7,225 bases of DNA from Holosporaceae bacterium 'Namur' (GTDB lineage: Bacteria; Pseudomonadota; Alphaproteobacteria; Rickettsiales; Midichloriaceae): positions 1 to 7,225 of the forward strand of contig JACGYV010000046.1 of the NCBI GenBank assembly GCA_014116815.1, in the 5' to 3' direction. The position numbers and the translations under genes were made by a program. Position 1 is the first letter of the stretch, and each line of letters begins with the position of its first letter. This document shows, piece after piece, positions 1-5,988 of this stretch. The notes beneath the pieces are model-generated. The model was not told the DNA's origin, did no database searches, and saw nothing but the letters and a program-made list of their open reading frames with translations.

Positions 1-180
1 TTGAATCAGTAGGGTGTAGGATTATATTCCTGCCTCCTTACTCTCCCGATCTTAACCCGATAGAAAAGTTTTGGGCTAATATGAAGCGATGGATAAAACA
101 GCAAATTAAAGATCATCAGCATTTATACGATGCTATCTCTACCTTCTTCCTCGTACCACAACTTAACTAATTTTACTATA
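1..180 (+). mobile_element. IS630-family insertion sequence, right end (left part outside window)
   Basis: The right boundary is inferred by comparison with the IS5-family element at 3348-4473. Similarity to that element starts abruptly at TAAGATCTAGAAAATGG (from about 179), and everything before it belongs to the IS630 transposase gene and its short 3' tail. The bases at the join are ...TTTTACTATAAGATCT, so the element appears to end in ...ACTA with the TA target dinucleotide at 179-180. The other inverted repeat is not in the window, so the exact end is an inference. Confidence 0.6.
3..170 (+). CDS. IS630-family transposase, C-terminal fragment (5' end outside window)
   Basis: The reading frame is open from the left edge to a TAA at 168-170 and gives 55 residues. 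It contains LPPYSPDLNPIEKFWANMKR, the hallmark C-terminal block of IS630/Tc1-mariner DDE transposases; the glutamate in NPIE is the third catalytic acid. The fragment then ends in a lysine-rich helix and a short tail, as is normal for the family, so this is the natural C-terminus. Family knowledge: the enzyme cuts and pastes the element into TA dinucleotides. The N-terminal helix-turn-helix and first two aspartates lie upstream of the window, so intactness cannot be judged. The stop is only about 9 bp from the apparent end of the element. Confidence 0.88.
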   Translation, partial: ESVGCRIIFLPPYSPDLNPIEKFWANMKRWIKQQIKDHQHLYDAISTFFLVPQLN

Positions 181-285
181 AGATCTAGAAAATGGGACAA
201 CCAAGATGCAGAAACATTACTTGGTTACCATATGCTTAACAAACTGACTAACCTAGGTATGCCTCATTCGGTTAAACTCATTTGA
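181..285 (+). pseudogene. IS5-family transposase, 3' fragment (last 34 codons)
   Basis: The frame from 181 to the TGA at 283-285 encodes 34 residues starting RSRKWDNQDAETLLGYHMLN. These align without gaps to the last 34 residues of the transposase ending at 4420 (about 85% identical by eye at the DNA level). The rest of the gene is missing on the left, where the IS630 element begins. The catalytic residues are absent, so this is a dead remnant. It shows that a second, diverged member of the same IS family once lay here in the same orientation as the copy at 3348-4473. Confidence 0.85.
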
Positions 286-338
286 GTAACAGAGCTATAG
301 GGAAAATATTGCTTACCTCCAATTTAGGCAACAAAGTC
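181..338 (+). mobile_element. Remnant of an IS5-family element (right end only)
   Basis: Besides the transposase tail, the remnant keeps a recognisable right terminus, TTTAGGCAACAAAGTC (323-338). Its reverse complement GACTTTGTTGCCTAAA closely matches the inverted repeats of the copy at 3348-4473 (GGCGTTGTTGCTTAAA) and the general GGCTTTGTTGC-type ends of IS903-like IS5 elements. The left end and most of the transposase are lost to the IS630 insertion or lie outside the window. Confidence 0.7.
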
Positions 339-403
339 ACACGAAGATTGAGTTTTAATAATTTCCTTTATGTTAAAGCGATATGATTGATAAAAACCTT
401 TTT

Positions 404-455
404 TATAACTCGTAAATAAGTTATATCATAAGTTATAAAACAATAAGCTATAACT
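404..455. promoter_or_regulatory. Cluster of TATAACT/AGTTATA half-sites before fic (possible operator)
   Basis: Four copies of one 7-base word lie in the 52 bp ending one base before the fic ATG: TATAACT at 404-410, AGTTATA at 419-425 and 431-437, and TATAACT at 449-455. They pair into two inverted repeats with spacers of 8 and 11 bp. The longer form ATAAG(T/C)TATA occurs at 416-425, 428-437 and 444-453. Inverted half-sites immediately before a gene whose product has a C-terminal winged helix suggest an operator, perhaps autoregulatory. This is inference only: the region is very AT-rich, which makes such words easier to find by chance, and no clear -35/-10 pair was identified. Confidence 0.35.
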
Positions 456-456
456 C

Positions 457-1584
457 ATGATTTGGAACTGGCAACAAGAAGATTGGCCAAATTTTAAATA
501 TGATAAGAGTGTTTTAGAAGAATCGGAAAACAATTTTCTAAAAAATTCCGGCATATTAATTGGCGCATTTAAACATTTAAGCGAAAATAATAAAAAGAAG
601 CTGACTATTGAGATTATCGGTAATGAAGCACTTAAAACTTCAGAAATAGAAGGTGAGTATTTAAACCGAAACAGTATACAGTCATCAATCCGTAGACAAT
701 TCGGCTTGCAAACCGATAACCATGCCATTACACCGGCAGAACAAGGTATAACGGAATTAATGATGAATTTATACGAGTCTTTTGATAAGCCGTTGGATGA
801 TGAACAGCTTTTCAGTTGGCATAGAATGATAACTAAAGGCCGAAATGATTTGAAAGATGTAGGAAGATATCGTACACATAATGAGCCAGTGCAGGTAATA
901 TCAGGTGCTTTTCACAGACCTAATATTCATTTTGAAGCACCGCCTTCAAAAGATATGAAGAAAGAAATGAAGTATTTTATAAAGTGGTTTAATGACACTG
1001 CTCCCGAGGGAAAAGATAAATTACCCATTCTTACACGTGCTGCAATTGCACATTTATATTTCGTATCTATTCATCCATTTGAAGATGGCAACGGACGAAT
1101 TGCACGGGCGATTTCAGAAAAAGCTTTAGCACAAAATATTGGAAAGCCTACCCTTATAGCTTTATCGCATGTGATAGCAAAGCAGAAAAAGATATATTAT
1201 GACGAGTTGGAAAGAGCTAATAAGCATAACGAGATTACCGCATGGATTTTATACTTTGCACAAACTGTTTTAGAGGCACAAAGCTATACTCAAATACAAA
1301 TTGAGTTCATGATTAATAAGACCAAGTTTTATGACCGGTTTAAAGATAAATTTAATGACCGGCAAAGTAAAGTTATTAAACGTATATTTCAAGAAGGATC
1401 ACAGGGCTTTCAAGGGGGGTTGAGTGCAGAAAATTACCTAAGCATTACTAAAACGACACGTACAACTGCTACAAGGGATTTACATGATCTGGTTGAAAAA
1501 GGTGCTCTTACCCGTAGGGGGGAACGTAAACATACAAGGTATTATCTAAACGTAAAGTCACTCAATTTCTCGCAGATAAGATAA
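457..1584 (+). CDS. Fic-family protein adenylyltransferase (class II, DUF4172-type N-terminus)
   Basis: The 375-residue protein is an intact Fic enzyme. Family knowledge: Fic proteins transfer AMP from ATP to a hydroxyl side chain of target proteins. Residues 1-85 match the DUF4172-type helical N-terminus (MIWNWQQEDWPNFKYD), which holds the inhibitory motif T61-S-E-I-E65-G, fitting (S/T)xxxE(G/N); E65 would block productive ATP binding, so the enzyme should be autoinhibited (class II). The substrate-binding flap is around 148-163 (ISGAFHRPNIHFEAPP). The catalytic motif HPFEDGNGRIAR spans 206-217 and is complete, with catalytic H206 and the phosphate-binding GNGR loop. Residues about 300-365 form a winged-helix-like domain. 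The ATG at 457 has no good Shine-Dalgarno, but the MIWNW start is typical of the family. It stands alone on the plus strand between two IS5-family copies. The target is unknown: host effector and bacterial self-regulator are both possible. No signal peptide is visible. Confidence 0.93.
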   Translation: MIWNWQQEDWPNFKYDKSVLEESENNFLKNSGILIGAFKHLSENNKKKLTIEIIGNEALKTSEIEGEYLNRNSIQSSIRRQFGLQTDNHAITPAEQGITELMMNLYESFDKPLDDEQLFSWHRMITKGRNDLKDVGRYRTHNEPVQVISGAFHRPNIHFEAPPSKDMKKEMKYFIKWFNDTAPEGKDKLPILTRAAIAHLYFVSIHPFEDGNGRIARAISEKALAQNIGKPTLIALSHVIAKQKKIYYDELERANKHNEITAWILYFAQTVLEAQSYTQIQIEFMINKTKFYDRFKDKFNDRQSKVIKRIFQEGSQGFQGGLSAENYLSITKTTRTTATRDLHDLVEKGALTRRGERKHTRYYLNVKSLNFSQIR

Positions 1585-1812
1585 TTTTCTGCCAAAATAA
1601 TATATGAATATCATAGGGTTAATAACTAATAGTATTTTTAGTTTTATATATTATATCTAGCTTTAATATCAATAATATTGATTATCCGCCGGCGTTAATA
1701 TTGTATACCTAATACCTATCTACCAATAAGGTAATTTATGATTAGGTATTATAAAACTTTACTTTTTTAGAATATGAAAAGAACAATTATTTAAATTTGA
1801 GGTATTAATTAC
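1585..1812. other. Gene-free spacer between fic and the FG-GAP gene
   Basis: These 228 bp hold no convincing reading frame. A weak AT-only hairpin AACTAA/TTAGTT (1624-1629 and 1638-1643) followed by TTATATATT could be a poor terminator for fic. ATCAATA-A-TATTGAT (1668-1682) is a 15-bp palindrome. The 8-bp palindrome CGCCGGCG (1687-1694) stands out as the only GC-rich patch. The nested inverted repeat at 1705-1749 is listed separately. Confidence 0.6.
1705..1749. repeat. Nested inverted repeat upstream of the FG-GAP gene
   Basis: ATACCTAAT (1705-1713) is perfectly complementary to ATTAGGTAT (1741-1749). Inside lies a second small stem, TACC-AATAA-GGTA (1721-1733), so the transcript could fold as an outer 9-bp stem, an internal loop of 7 bases on each side and an inner 4-bp hairpin. 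It ends 63 bp before the next ATG. It could be a 5' leader structure, a protein-binding site or a weak terminator of fic. No T-run follows directly; TTTTTT comes about 14 bases later. Function is unknown. Confidence 0.4.
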
Positions 1813-3255
1813 ATGGCTAATTTATTTATAAATCCCTTTCCTTTATCAAGCCTTAACGGAACCAACGGGTTTCGACTAAAAGCAATGTTATTGGATCAGA
1901 CAAGCACTGTAGTAAGCGGAGCAGGGGATATCAATGGTGACGGATTTAATGATTTAATTATCGGTATTCCTCTTAAACAAGGCGGGGTAAGCTATGTAGT
2001 ATTCGGGAATAAATTTCCCTTTCCTCCAAGTATGAATTTATCAAGCCTGAACGGAAGCAACGGGTTTCAACTAAAAGAGTCAATACCGAGTAGATATTCA
2101 TGTAATAAAGTAAGTGGAGCAGGAGATATCAATGGTGACGGCCTTGCTGATTTAATTATTGGTGCCCCTCTTGCTAATTCTGATGCCGGAGTAAGCTACG
2201 TAGTATTCGGAAGCAAATTTCCCTTTCCTCCGCTAATTGATTTATCAAACCTTAACGGAAAAAACGGGTTTCAACTGAACGGTACACTATCGGTTAAGTT
2301 TTCAGGCAATGCAGTAAGCGGGGCAGGAGATATCAATGGTGACGGCATTGATGATTTAATTATAGGTGCACCTGATAATGCTTCCGGTCATTACAATGGA
2401 GCAAGCTATGTAGTATTCGGAAGCAAATTTCCCTTTCCTCCAAGTATGAATTTATCAAGCCTGAACGGAAGCAACGGCTTTGAACTTCAAGGAGAGCAAT
2501 TGAAAGGGATTTCAGGATGGTCAGTAAGTGGAGCAGGAGATATCAATGGTGACAGCATTGATGATTTAATTATTGGTGCTCCTAATGCTCATTATGAAAC
2601 CGGAATAAGCTATGTAGTATTCGGAAGCAAATTTCCCTTTCCTCCAAGCATGAGTTTATCAAACCTTAACGGGAAAAATGGGTTCCGACTCAAAGGAATA
2701 GAGGAATCTGATGAATCAGGTAATGTAGTAAGTGGAGCAGGGGATATCAATGGTGACGGCATTGATGATTTAATTATAGGTGCTCCTAATGCTAATTATG
2801 GTGCCGGAATAAGTTATATAGTATATGGAAGCAAATTTCCGTTTCCTCCAAGTATGAGTTTATCAAGCATTAACGGAAGCAACGGGTTCCAACTCAAAGG
2901 AAGTTCGGGGCGTGATTATTCAGGGACTGCAGTAAGCGGAGTAGGAGATGTCAATGGTGATGGTATTGATGATTTAATTATTGGTGCTCCTGATGCTCCT
3001 GGTGCTAATTATGTCGCCGGAGCAAGCTACGTATTATACGGAAGCAAATCTCCATTTCCTGCAAGCATGTATTTATCAAGCATTAACGGGAAAAACGGGT
3101 TCCAACTAAACGGGGAAGCATCACATGATTATTCAGGTCGTGCAGTAAGCGGAGCAGGAGACATTAACGGTGACGGTTTTGCTGATTTACTTATTGCTAC
3201 TGCGCATCCTGGTTCTGCCGCAAGCTATGTAGTATTTGGTTCATATGACCTTTAG
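1813..3255 (+). CDS. FG-GAP repeat protein, seven-bladed beta-propeller (integrin-alpha-like)
   Basis: The 480-residue protein is almost wholly seven FG-GAP repeats starting at residues 11, 76, 144, 214, 282, 350 and 421 (units of 60-71 residues). Each has the order L-S-x-(L/I)-NG-x-NGF, then the calcium-binding loop GDINGDGxxDLIIG, then SYVVFGSKFPFPP. Seven such units are what one integrin-type propeller needs. The DxNxDGxxD loop is intact in six blades; blade 4 reads GDINGDSIDD (S248 for Gly). The last blade is shorter and ends at SYVVFGSYDL without any extra domain. There is no signal peptide (MANLFINPFP), transmembrane segment or RTX nonapeptide, so export would need another route. Family knowledge: such propellers bind ligands or calcium at surfaces; the partner here is unknown. 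A weak Shine-Dalgarno TGAGG (1798-1802) sits 10 bases before the ATG. The gene lacks obvious operon partners and shows clear internal duplication. Confidence 0.9.
   Translation: MANLFINPFPLSSLNGTNGFRLKAMLLDQTSTVVSGAGDINGDGFNDLIIGIPLKQGGVSYVVFGNKFPFPPSMNLSSLNGSNGFQLKESIPSRYSCNKVSGAGDINGDGLADLIIGAPLANSDAGVSYVVFGSKFPFPPLIDLSNLNGKNGFQLNGTLSVKFSGNAVSGAGDINGDGIDDLIIGAPDNASGHYNGASYVVFGSKFPFPPSMNLSSLNGSNGFELQGEQLKGISGWSVSGAGDINGDSIDDLIIGAPNAHYETGISYVVFGSKFPFPPSMSLSNLNGKNGFRLKGIEESDESGNVVSGAGDINGDGIDDLIIGAPNANYGAGISYIVYGSKFPFPPSMSLSSINGSNGFQLKGSSGRDYSGTAVSGVGDVNGDGIDDLIIGAPDAPGANYVAGASYVLYGSKSPFPASMYLSSINGKNGFQLNGEASHDYSGRAVSGAGDINGDGFADLLIATAHPGSAASYVVFGSYDL
1843..3252 (+). repeat. Seven tandem FG-GAP blade repeats with two-blade periodicity
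   Basis: Blade units begin at 1843, 2038, 2242, 2452, 2656, 2860 and 3073. The residue before the second NG alternates: blades 2, 4 and 6 have NGSNGF and blades 3, 5 and 7 have NGKNGF (blade 1 has NGTNGF). Blades 2 and 4 also share SSLNGS, and blades 3 and 5 share SNLNGK. A 53-bp stretch at 2011-2063 is identical to 2425-2477, two blades downstream. This indicates growth by duplication of two-blade units. Confidence 0.85.
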
Positions 3256-3273
3256 ATGCTGATATATTGAATC

Positions 3274-3295
3274 CCGGCTAGATTAATCTAGCCGG
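3274..3295 (+). terminator. Perfect 22-bp palindrome after the FG-GAP gene, possible terminator
   Basis: CCGGCTAGATT is followed directly by its reverse complement AATCTAGCCGG, 18 bp after the FG-GAP stop codon. A transcript could form a stem of about nine pairs (CCGGCTAGA/TCTAGCCGG) around a TTAA loop, GC-rich at the base in an AT-rich region. No T-run follows (CACTGTCAAG), so a classical intrinsic terminator is not fully supported. A transcript-end stabilising hairpin or a DNA-binding site is also possible. Confidence 0.45.
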
Positions 3296-3301
3296 CACTG
3301 T

Positions 3302-3330
3302 CAAGTTATTGCATTTGGTAATAAATTTCA
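3302..3330 (+). pseudogene. Decayed FG-GAP repeat remnant
   Basis: AAGTTATTGCATTTGGTAAT and the AAATTT that follows align to the SYVVFGNKF-coding segment of the intact gene (around 1988-2016) if a 2-base gap is allowed. The second half reads (A)FGNKF in one frame and the first half SY in another. It lies 47 bp beyond the FG-GAP stop and is cut off about 18 bp later by the IS5-family element. It may be the rest of a longer ancestral gene or of a neighbouring paralogue. The match is short, so the call is tentative. Confidence 0.4.
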
Positions 3331-3347
3331 TATTTTGTGGGTTTTAG

Positions 3348-4473
3348 TGGCGTTGTTGCTCAAACAGGTTGTGAGGGGTAGATTTATAAAAGTACCTAGA
3401 TAATTAAAATAAGAGAAGTGGCTTAAAAGTTAGAAGGCAGTCATAGTGATAAGCTAAGGACATAAGGAATTAGGTGCTATGAAAAGAAGGAAACAAGAGA
3501 GAAGAAGCAACTCTAAAAAGATAAAATACAAAATAAATAACTGGAGAGAATATAACCAATCTTTAAAGAATAGAGGGTCACTTACTGTTTGGATCAGTAA
3601 GGATATAGAGAAGTTATGGTATTTTAGTAAAGGCAATATATGTAAACGAGGGGAAGGTTAACCTTTTATTGAGATTATGCTAACTATGGGTATGTTACTT
3701 AAGCTACCGAAGTGGCAAACTGAAGGGTTTGTCAGATCCATATTTGAACTGATCAAGCTTAAGCTTTTAGTTCCTGAATTTAGTAGGTTATCCAAACGTG
3801 CAAAATATTTGCTTAATAGAATAAAGCTCTCCCCATTAACTGAGCACGGTTGCTTAGCGATAGATAGCACTGGCATAAAAGTATATGGAGAAAGTGAGTG
3901 GTTGATTTTCAAGCATGGAGGTGAAGTAAAGAGAAGAATATGGCGTAAGCTGCCCATAGGAGTTAATAAAGACGGGTTAATAGTTTCACGCATTATGACC
4001 AACCATATTACCGATGATCGCAAATGCTTAGAATTCTTAATAAACCAAGCAAACCAAGAAAAGGTAACGGAAGCCTTAGCTGATAGTGGTTATGACAGTA
4101 ATAGCACTTATGAACTCTTAGAAAGTAAAAATATAAAACTTACGATCCCACCTCCTAAAAATGTGAAAAACTCTCCTGTAACACAAAGGAGGAATACAAT
4201 AGTTTATATAAGAGAAAAAGGGTACGATGCTTGGCGTAATAAAAATAAGTACGGAAGAAGAGAAATTGTAGAGAATACATTTTACCGGTATAAAAGTATT
4301 ATAGGAGCTAAGCTAAGATCTAGAAAATGGGATAACCAAGATGCAGAGACACTACTCGGTTGCCATATACTTAACAAAATGACTAACCTGGGAATGCTTC
4401 AATCTGTAAAACTCCTCTAAATCACAGGGTAAGGGGGGAATATTATTGCACTAGGATTTAAGCAACAACGCCA
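3348..4473 (+). mobile_element. IS5-family insertion sequence (IS903-like ends), full length, transposase interrupted
   Basis: Inverted repeats bound the element: TGGCGTTGTTGCTCAAA at 3348-3364 and TTTAAGCAACAACGCCA at 4457-4473 differ at one position when compared as reverse complements. The GGC(T/G)TTGTTGC form is characteristic of IS903-like IS5 elements. The length of about 1.13 kb fits one transposase gene. Such elements usually make target duplications (9 bp for IS903), but the flanks GGTTTTAGT and AAATATTAA do not match. This suggests a later rearrangement or deletion at one side, or recombination between copies. Confidence 0.85.
3479..4420 (+). pseudogene. IS5-family transposase split by one in-frame stop
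   Basis: Read through one TAA at 3659-3661, the frame gives 313 residues, close to the roughly 307 of IS903-type transposases. The N-terminal 60 residues carry INNWREYNQSLKNRGSLTVW, matching the family's conserved start. The part after the stop, from ATG 3677 (247 residues, numbered from there), has D63 (AIDSTG), D136 (ADSGYDS) and E199, with the exact Y-(2)-R-(3)-E-(6)-K signature at Y192, R195, E199 and K206. So the catalytic triad is intact. The stop falls in the RGEG*PFIEI segment, in the same frame on both sides, and so is a nonsense change, not a frameshift. The C-terminal piece alone lacks the N-terminal DNA-binding part and is probably inactive. Readthrough cannot be excluded. Its last 34 codons match the remnant at 181-285. 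Confidence 0.85.
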
Positions 4474-4750
4474 AATATTAACTAATATCTTAAATATCAG
4501 GTTTAATACAATGCTTAATAAATTTGCAATAGTTATTTTGTTAAATTACTTGTATGTGTGCTATGGTGGTACTGTAATATTAAGGCATTCTTAATATGTA
4601 TTCAGTGAAGCTTAAGTATAATTTTTGTATATAAAAAAGACTGTTCTTATTAATTTAAAAAACAGTCTTTATATTTTTAATTATACTTTTAGTCACAAAA
4701 GATGAATCTAAGCCTAGCATTTATTAAACCTAAGCACTTATAGCAAAATC
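4474..4750. other. Gene-free AT-rich spacer between the IS5 element and the ankyrin gene
   Basis: Apart from the terminator at 4630-4670 there is little here. A 27-codon hydrophobic frame at 4511-4594 is the only small open frame noticed and is not supported as a gene. No target duplication of the IS at 3348-4473 and no tRNA-like fold were recognised. Confidence 0.6.
4630..4670 (-). terminator. Intrinsic terminator for leftward transcription (ankyrin gene)
   Basis: AAAGACTGTT (4636-4645) and AACAGTCTTT (4661-4670) form a 10-bp stem with a 15-base loop. Read on the minus strand, the second arm runs straight into TTT and then TATATAC, giving a tract of six consecutive T in all. It lies about 80 bp beyond the ankyrin stop codon. 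Rightward reading gives CTTTATATTTTT, so it may also act weakly in the other direction. It is the clearest terminator in the window. Confidence 0.75.
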
Positions 4751-5902
4751 TTAAAACCCCCTTACCACCGGTTTCTGCTCTTCTTTATTATCAGCTGAAT
4801 TTCCAAATTCTCCATTAAGCTTACGCCTTTCTACCTCAGAAGCCACCCATCTTTCTCCTATACCTCTTTGAGAGTTTATAGAAAGCTTTTCAGGTGAAGA
4901 GTCATCCGCTTCTTTTTCAACCCTAGAGTTTCTAGAATTCTCTACAGTTTCTACAAAATTAGATGGTCTCTTTCTCTTGGATCCGACTGTAAGTAAGCTT
5001 TCAAATCTATCTGCCTTCCTTTTTGTTTCAACTTCTCTTTCAGCTACTTCAAAATCAATTTCTTCTGAATCAAGTCTACGCCTCTTGAATCCGACTATAG
5101 GTAAGCTTTTAGATCTATATCCACTTCTTTTAGCTTCAACCTCCTTTTCATCTGCTTCAAAATTAATTTCTGCTGAATCAAGTCTACGCCTCTCGGATCC
5201 AACTGTAGCTAAGCTTTCAGATTTATATTCACTTCTTTTAGCTTCAACTCCCCTTTCAGCTGCCTCAAATTCTTTTATTTTTTCGGGATGCAACTCACGG
5301 TATATTTCTTTAGCTGTATAAGGCTCGGTAATCACCTCTTCACCATCTTCATATCCTACTACCCTATATGATTTTAAATTAGGATTAGCACCAAGTTCAA
5401 GCAATAGCTTATAAGTACTTACCTTACCTGCCCATGCAGCAGTGTGTATAACTGTACAACCATCCTCTTTTCTTCTCGCGTTAACATTAGCACCATGCTT
5501 TACAAAAAGAGGTATCAGTTCTATATCATGGGGAGTTGAAATCGATTCATACAGTGGAGTTTTTCCTTCCCTGTTAGTTAAATTAACATCTGCTCCTTTT
5601 GCTAACAGTAACTTTACTATCTCTGTATAGCCACTATCTGCTGCTGTATGTAAAGGAGTGTTGCCATGGTAATCCCGGATATTAACATTGATACCGGGCT
5701 GGCTTAGCAAGAACTTTACAATATCATCTCTTTTTATAGAAACTGCACTATGCAATACTCCCCATTCTCCAACTCCGGTAGTATTAATATCAGCACCTTT
5801 CGCAAGAGCTTTTTTTATTTCATTAAGGCGCCCTAATTCGGCACCCCTTAACACAATCTCATCCCAATAATTATTGGTTCTCATTCTTTTACCTTTACTC
5901 AT
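4751..5902 (-). CDS. Ankyrin repeat protein with basic tandem-repeat tail, possible secreted effector
   Basis: The 383-residue protein has about five ankyrin repeats: residues 15-44 (degenerate), 47-78, 80-110, 113-143 and 147-177, with the canonical G-x-TPLHxAA...LLLxxGADVN pattern best kept in the third. Ankyrin repeats mediate protein-protein binding. After a linker (YTAKEIYRELHPEK, 195-208) come three tandem repeats at 212-247, 248-283 and 284-316, each FExxExxVExKR... followed by a basic cluster (ERRRLDS, KRRRLDS, KRKRPS). KRKRP at 309-313 fits a monopartite nuclear-localisation pattern. The last 65 residues are charged and low in structure. No signal peptide or membrane segment is seen. 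The ATG at 5902 lacks a Shine-Dalgarno; a second ATG at 5884 (M7) has AAAGG seven bases upstream and may be the true start. The gene lies 86 bp downstream of the deaminase pseudogene on the same strand. A host-directed role is inference from the family and tail. Confidence 0.88.
   Translation of the reverse strand: MSKGKRMRTNNYWDEIVLRGAELGRLNEIKKALAKGADINTTGVGEWGVLHSAVSIKRDDIVKFLLSQPGINVNIRDYHGNTPLHTAADSGYTEIVKLLLAKGADVNLTNREGKTPLYESISTPHDIELIPLFVKHGANVNARRKEDGCTVIHTAAWAGKVSTYKLLLELGANPNLKSYRVVGYEDGEEVITEPYTAKEIYRELHPEKIKEFEAAERGVEAKRSEYKSESLATVGSERRRLDSAEINFEADEKEVEAKRSGYRSKSLPIVGFKRRRLDSEEIDFEVAEREVETKRKADRFESLLTVGSKRKRPSNFVETVENSRNSRVEKEADDSSPEKLSINSQRGIGERWVASEVERRKLNGEFGNSADNKEEQKPVVRGF
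4955..5269 (-). repeat. Three tandem 108-bp (36-residue) coding repeats in the ankyrin tail
   Basis: Units run 5162-5269, 5054-5161 and 4955-5053 on the minus strand; the last is shortened to 33 residues. The conserved core at protein level is FE..E..VE.KR....S.L..VG..(R/K)R(R/K). The units are diverged, not recent copies, but the register is exact between the first two (36 and 36 residues), showing growth by tandem duplication. Confidence 0.85.
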
Positions 5903-5930
5903 TAATTTTATTTATATTGAAAAAAAGCTT

Positions 5931-5936
5931 AGTATA
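5931..5936 (-). promoter_or_regulatory. Possible -10 box for the ankyrin gene
   Basis: On the minus strand this reads TATACT, close to the TATAAT consensus, 28 bp upstream of the ATG at 5902. The best -35-like word, TTGCTT (5950-5955), is only 13 bp away, and at 17 bp spacing the sequence is AAGATT, so the -35 element is poor. It would give the ankyrin gene its own promoter, separate from the deaminase pseudogene. Confidence 0.3.
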
Positions 5937-5988
5937 AATTAATTTTTTAAAGCAATCTTAGATTAATCAAAATAATTAAAACAGCAAG

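Noticed and set aside
426..728. 100-codon minus-strand frame opposite the start of fic
   Set aside because: It lies antisense to a well-supported Fic coding region, has no recognisable domain, and its hydrophobic composition is typical of an AT-rich shadow frame.
1624..1643. AACTAA/TTAGTT hairpin followed by TTATATATT as a fic terminator
   Set aside because: The stem is six pairs with a single G-C each side and the T-tract is broken; expected by chance in such AT-rich DNA.
1843..3252. CRISPR-like or minisatellite reading of the regular repeats
   Set aside because: The repeats are 180-213 bp, in frame and encode FG-GAP blades; there are no short identical repeats with unique spacers.
3658..4023. 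121-codon minus-strand frame within the IS5-family element
   Set aside because: It is antisense to the transposase, whose catalytic motifs are on the plus strand.
3340..4481. Target-site duplication of the IS5-family element
   Set aside because: The 9 bp on each side (GGTTTTAGT and AAATATTAA) do not match, nor do 2-4 bp variants, so none is annotated.
4511..4594. 27-codon hydrophobic frame MLNKFAIVILLNYLYVCYGG... with AGG nine bases upstream
   Set aside because: It is too short in AT-rich spacer to separate from chance; no neighbour or motif supports a toxin-like small membrane protein.
4977..5870. Three plus-strand frames opposite the ankyrin gene
   Set aside because: They are shadows of the repetitive ankyrin protein; the serine/leucine-rich composition is the complement of its Glu/Arg-rich tail.
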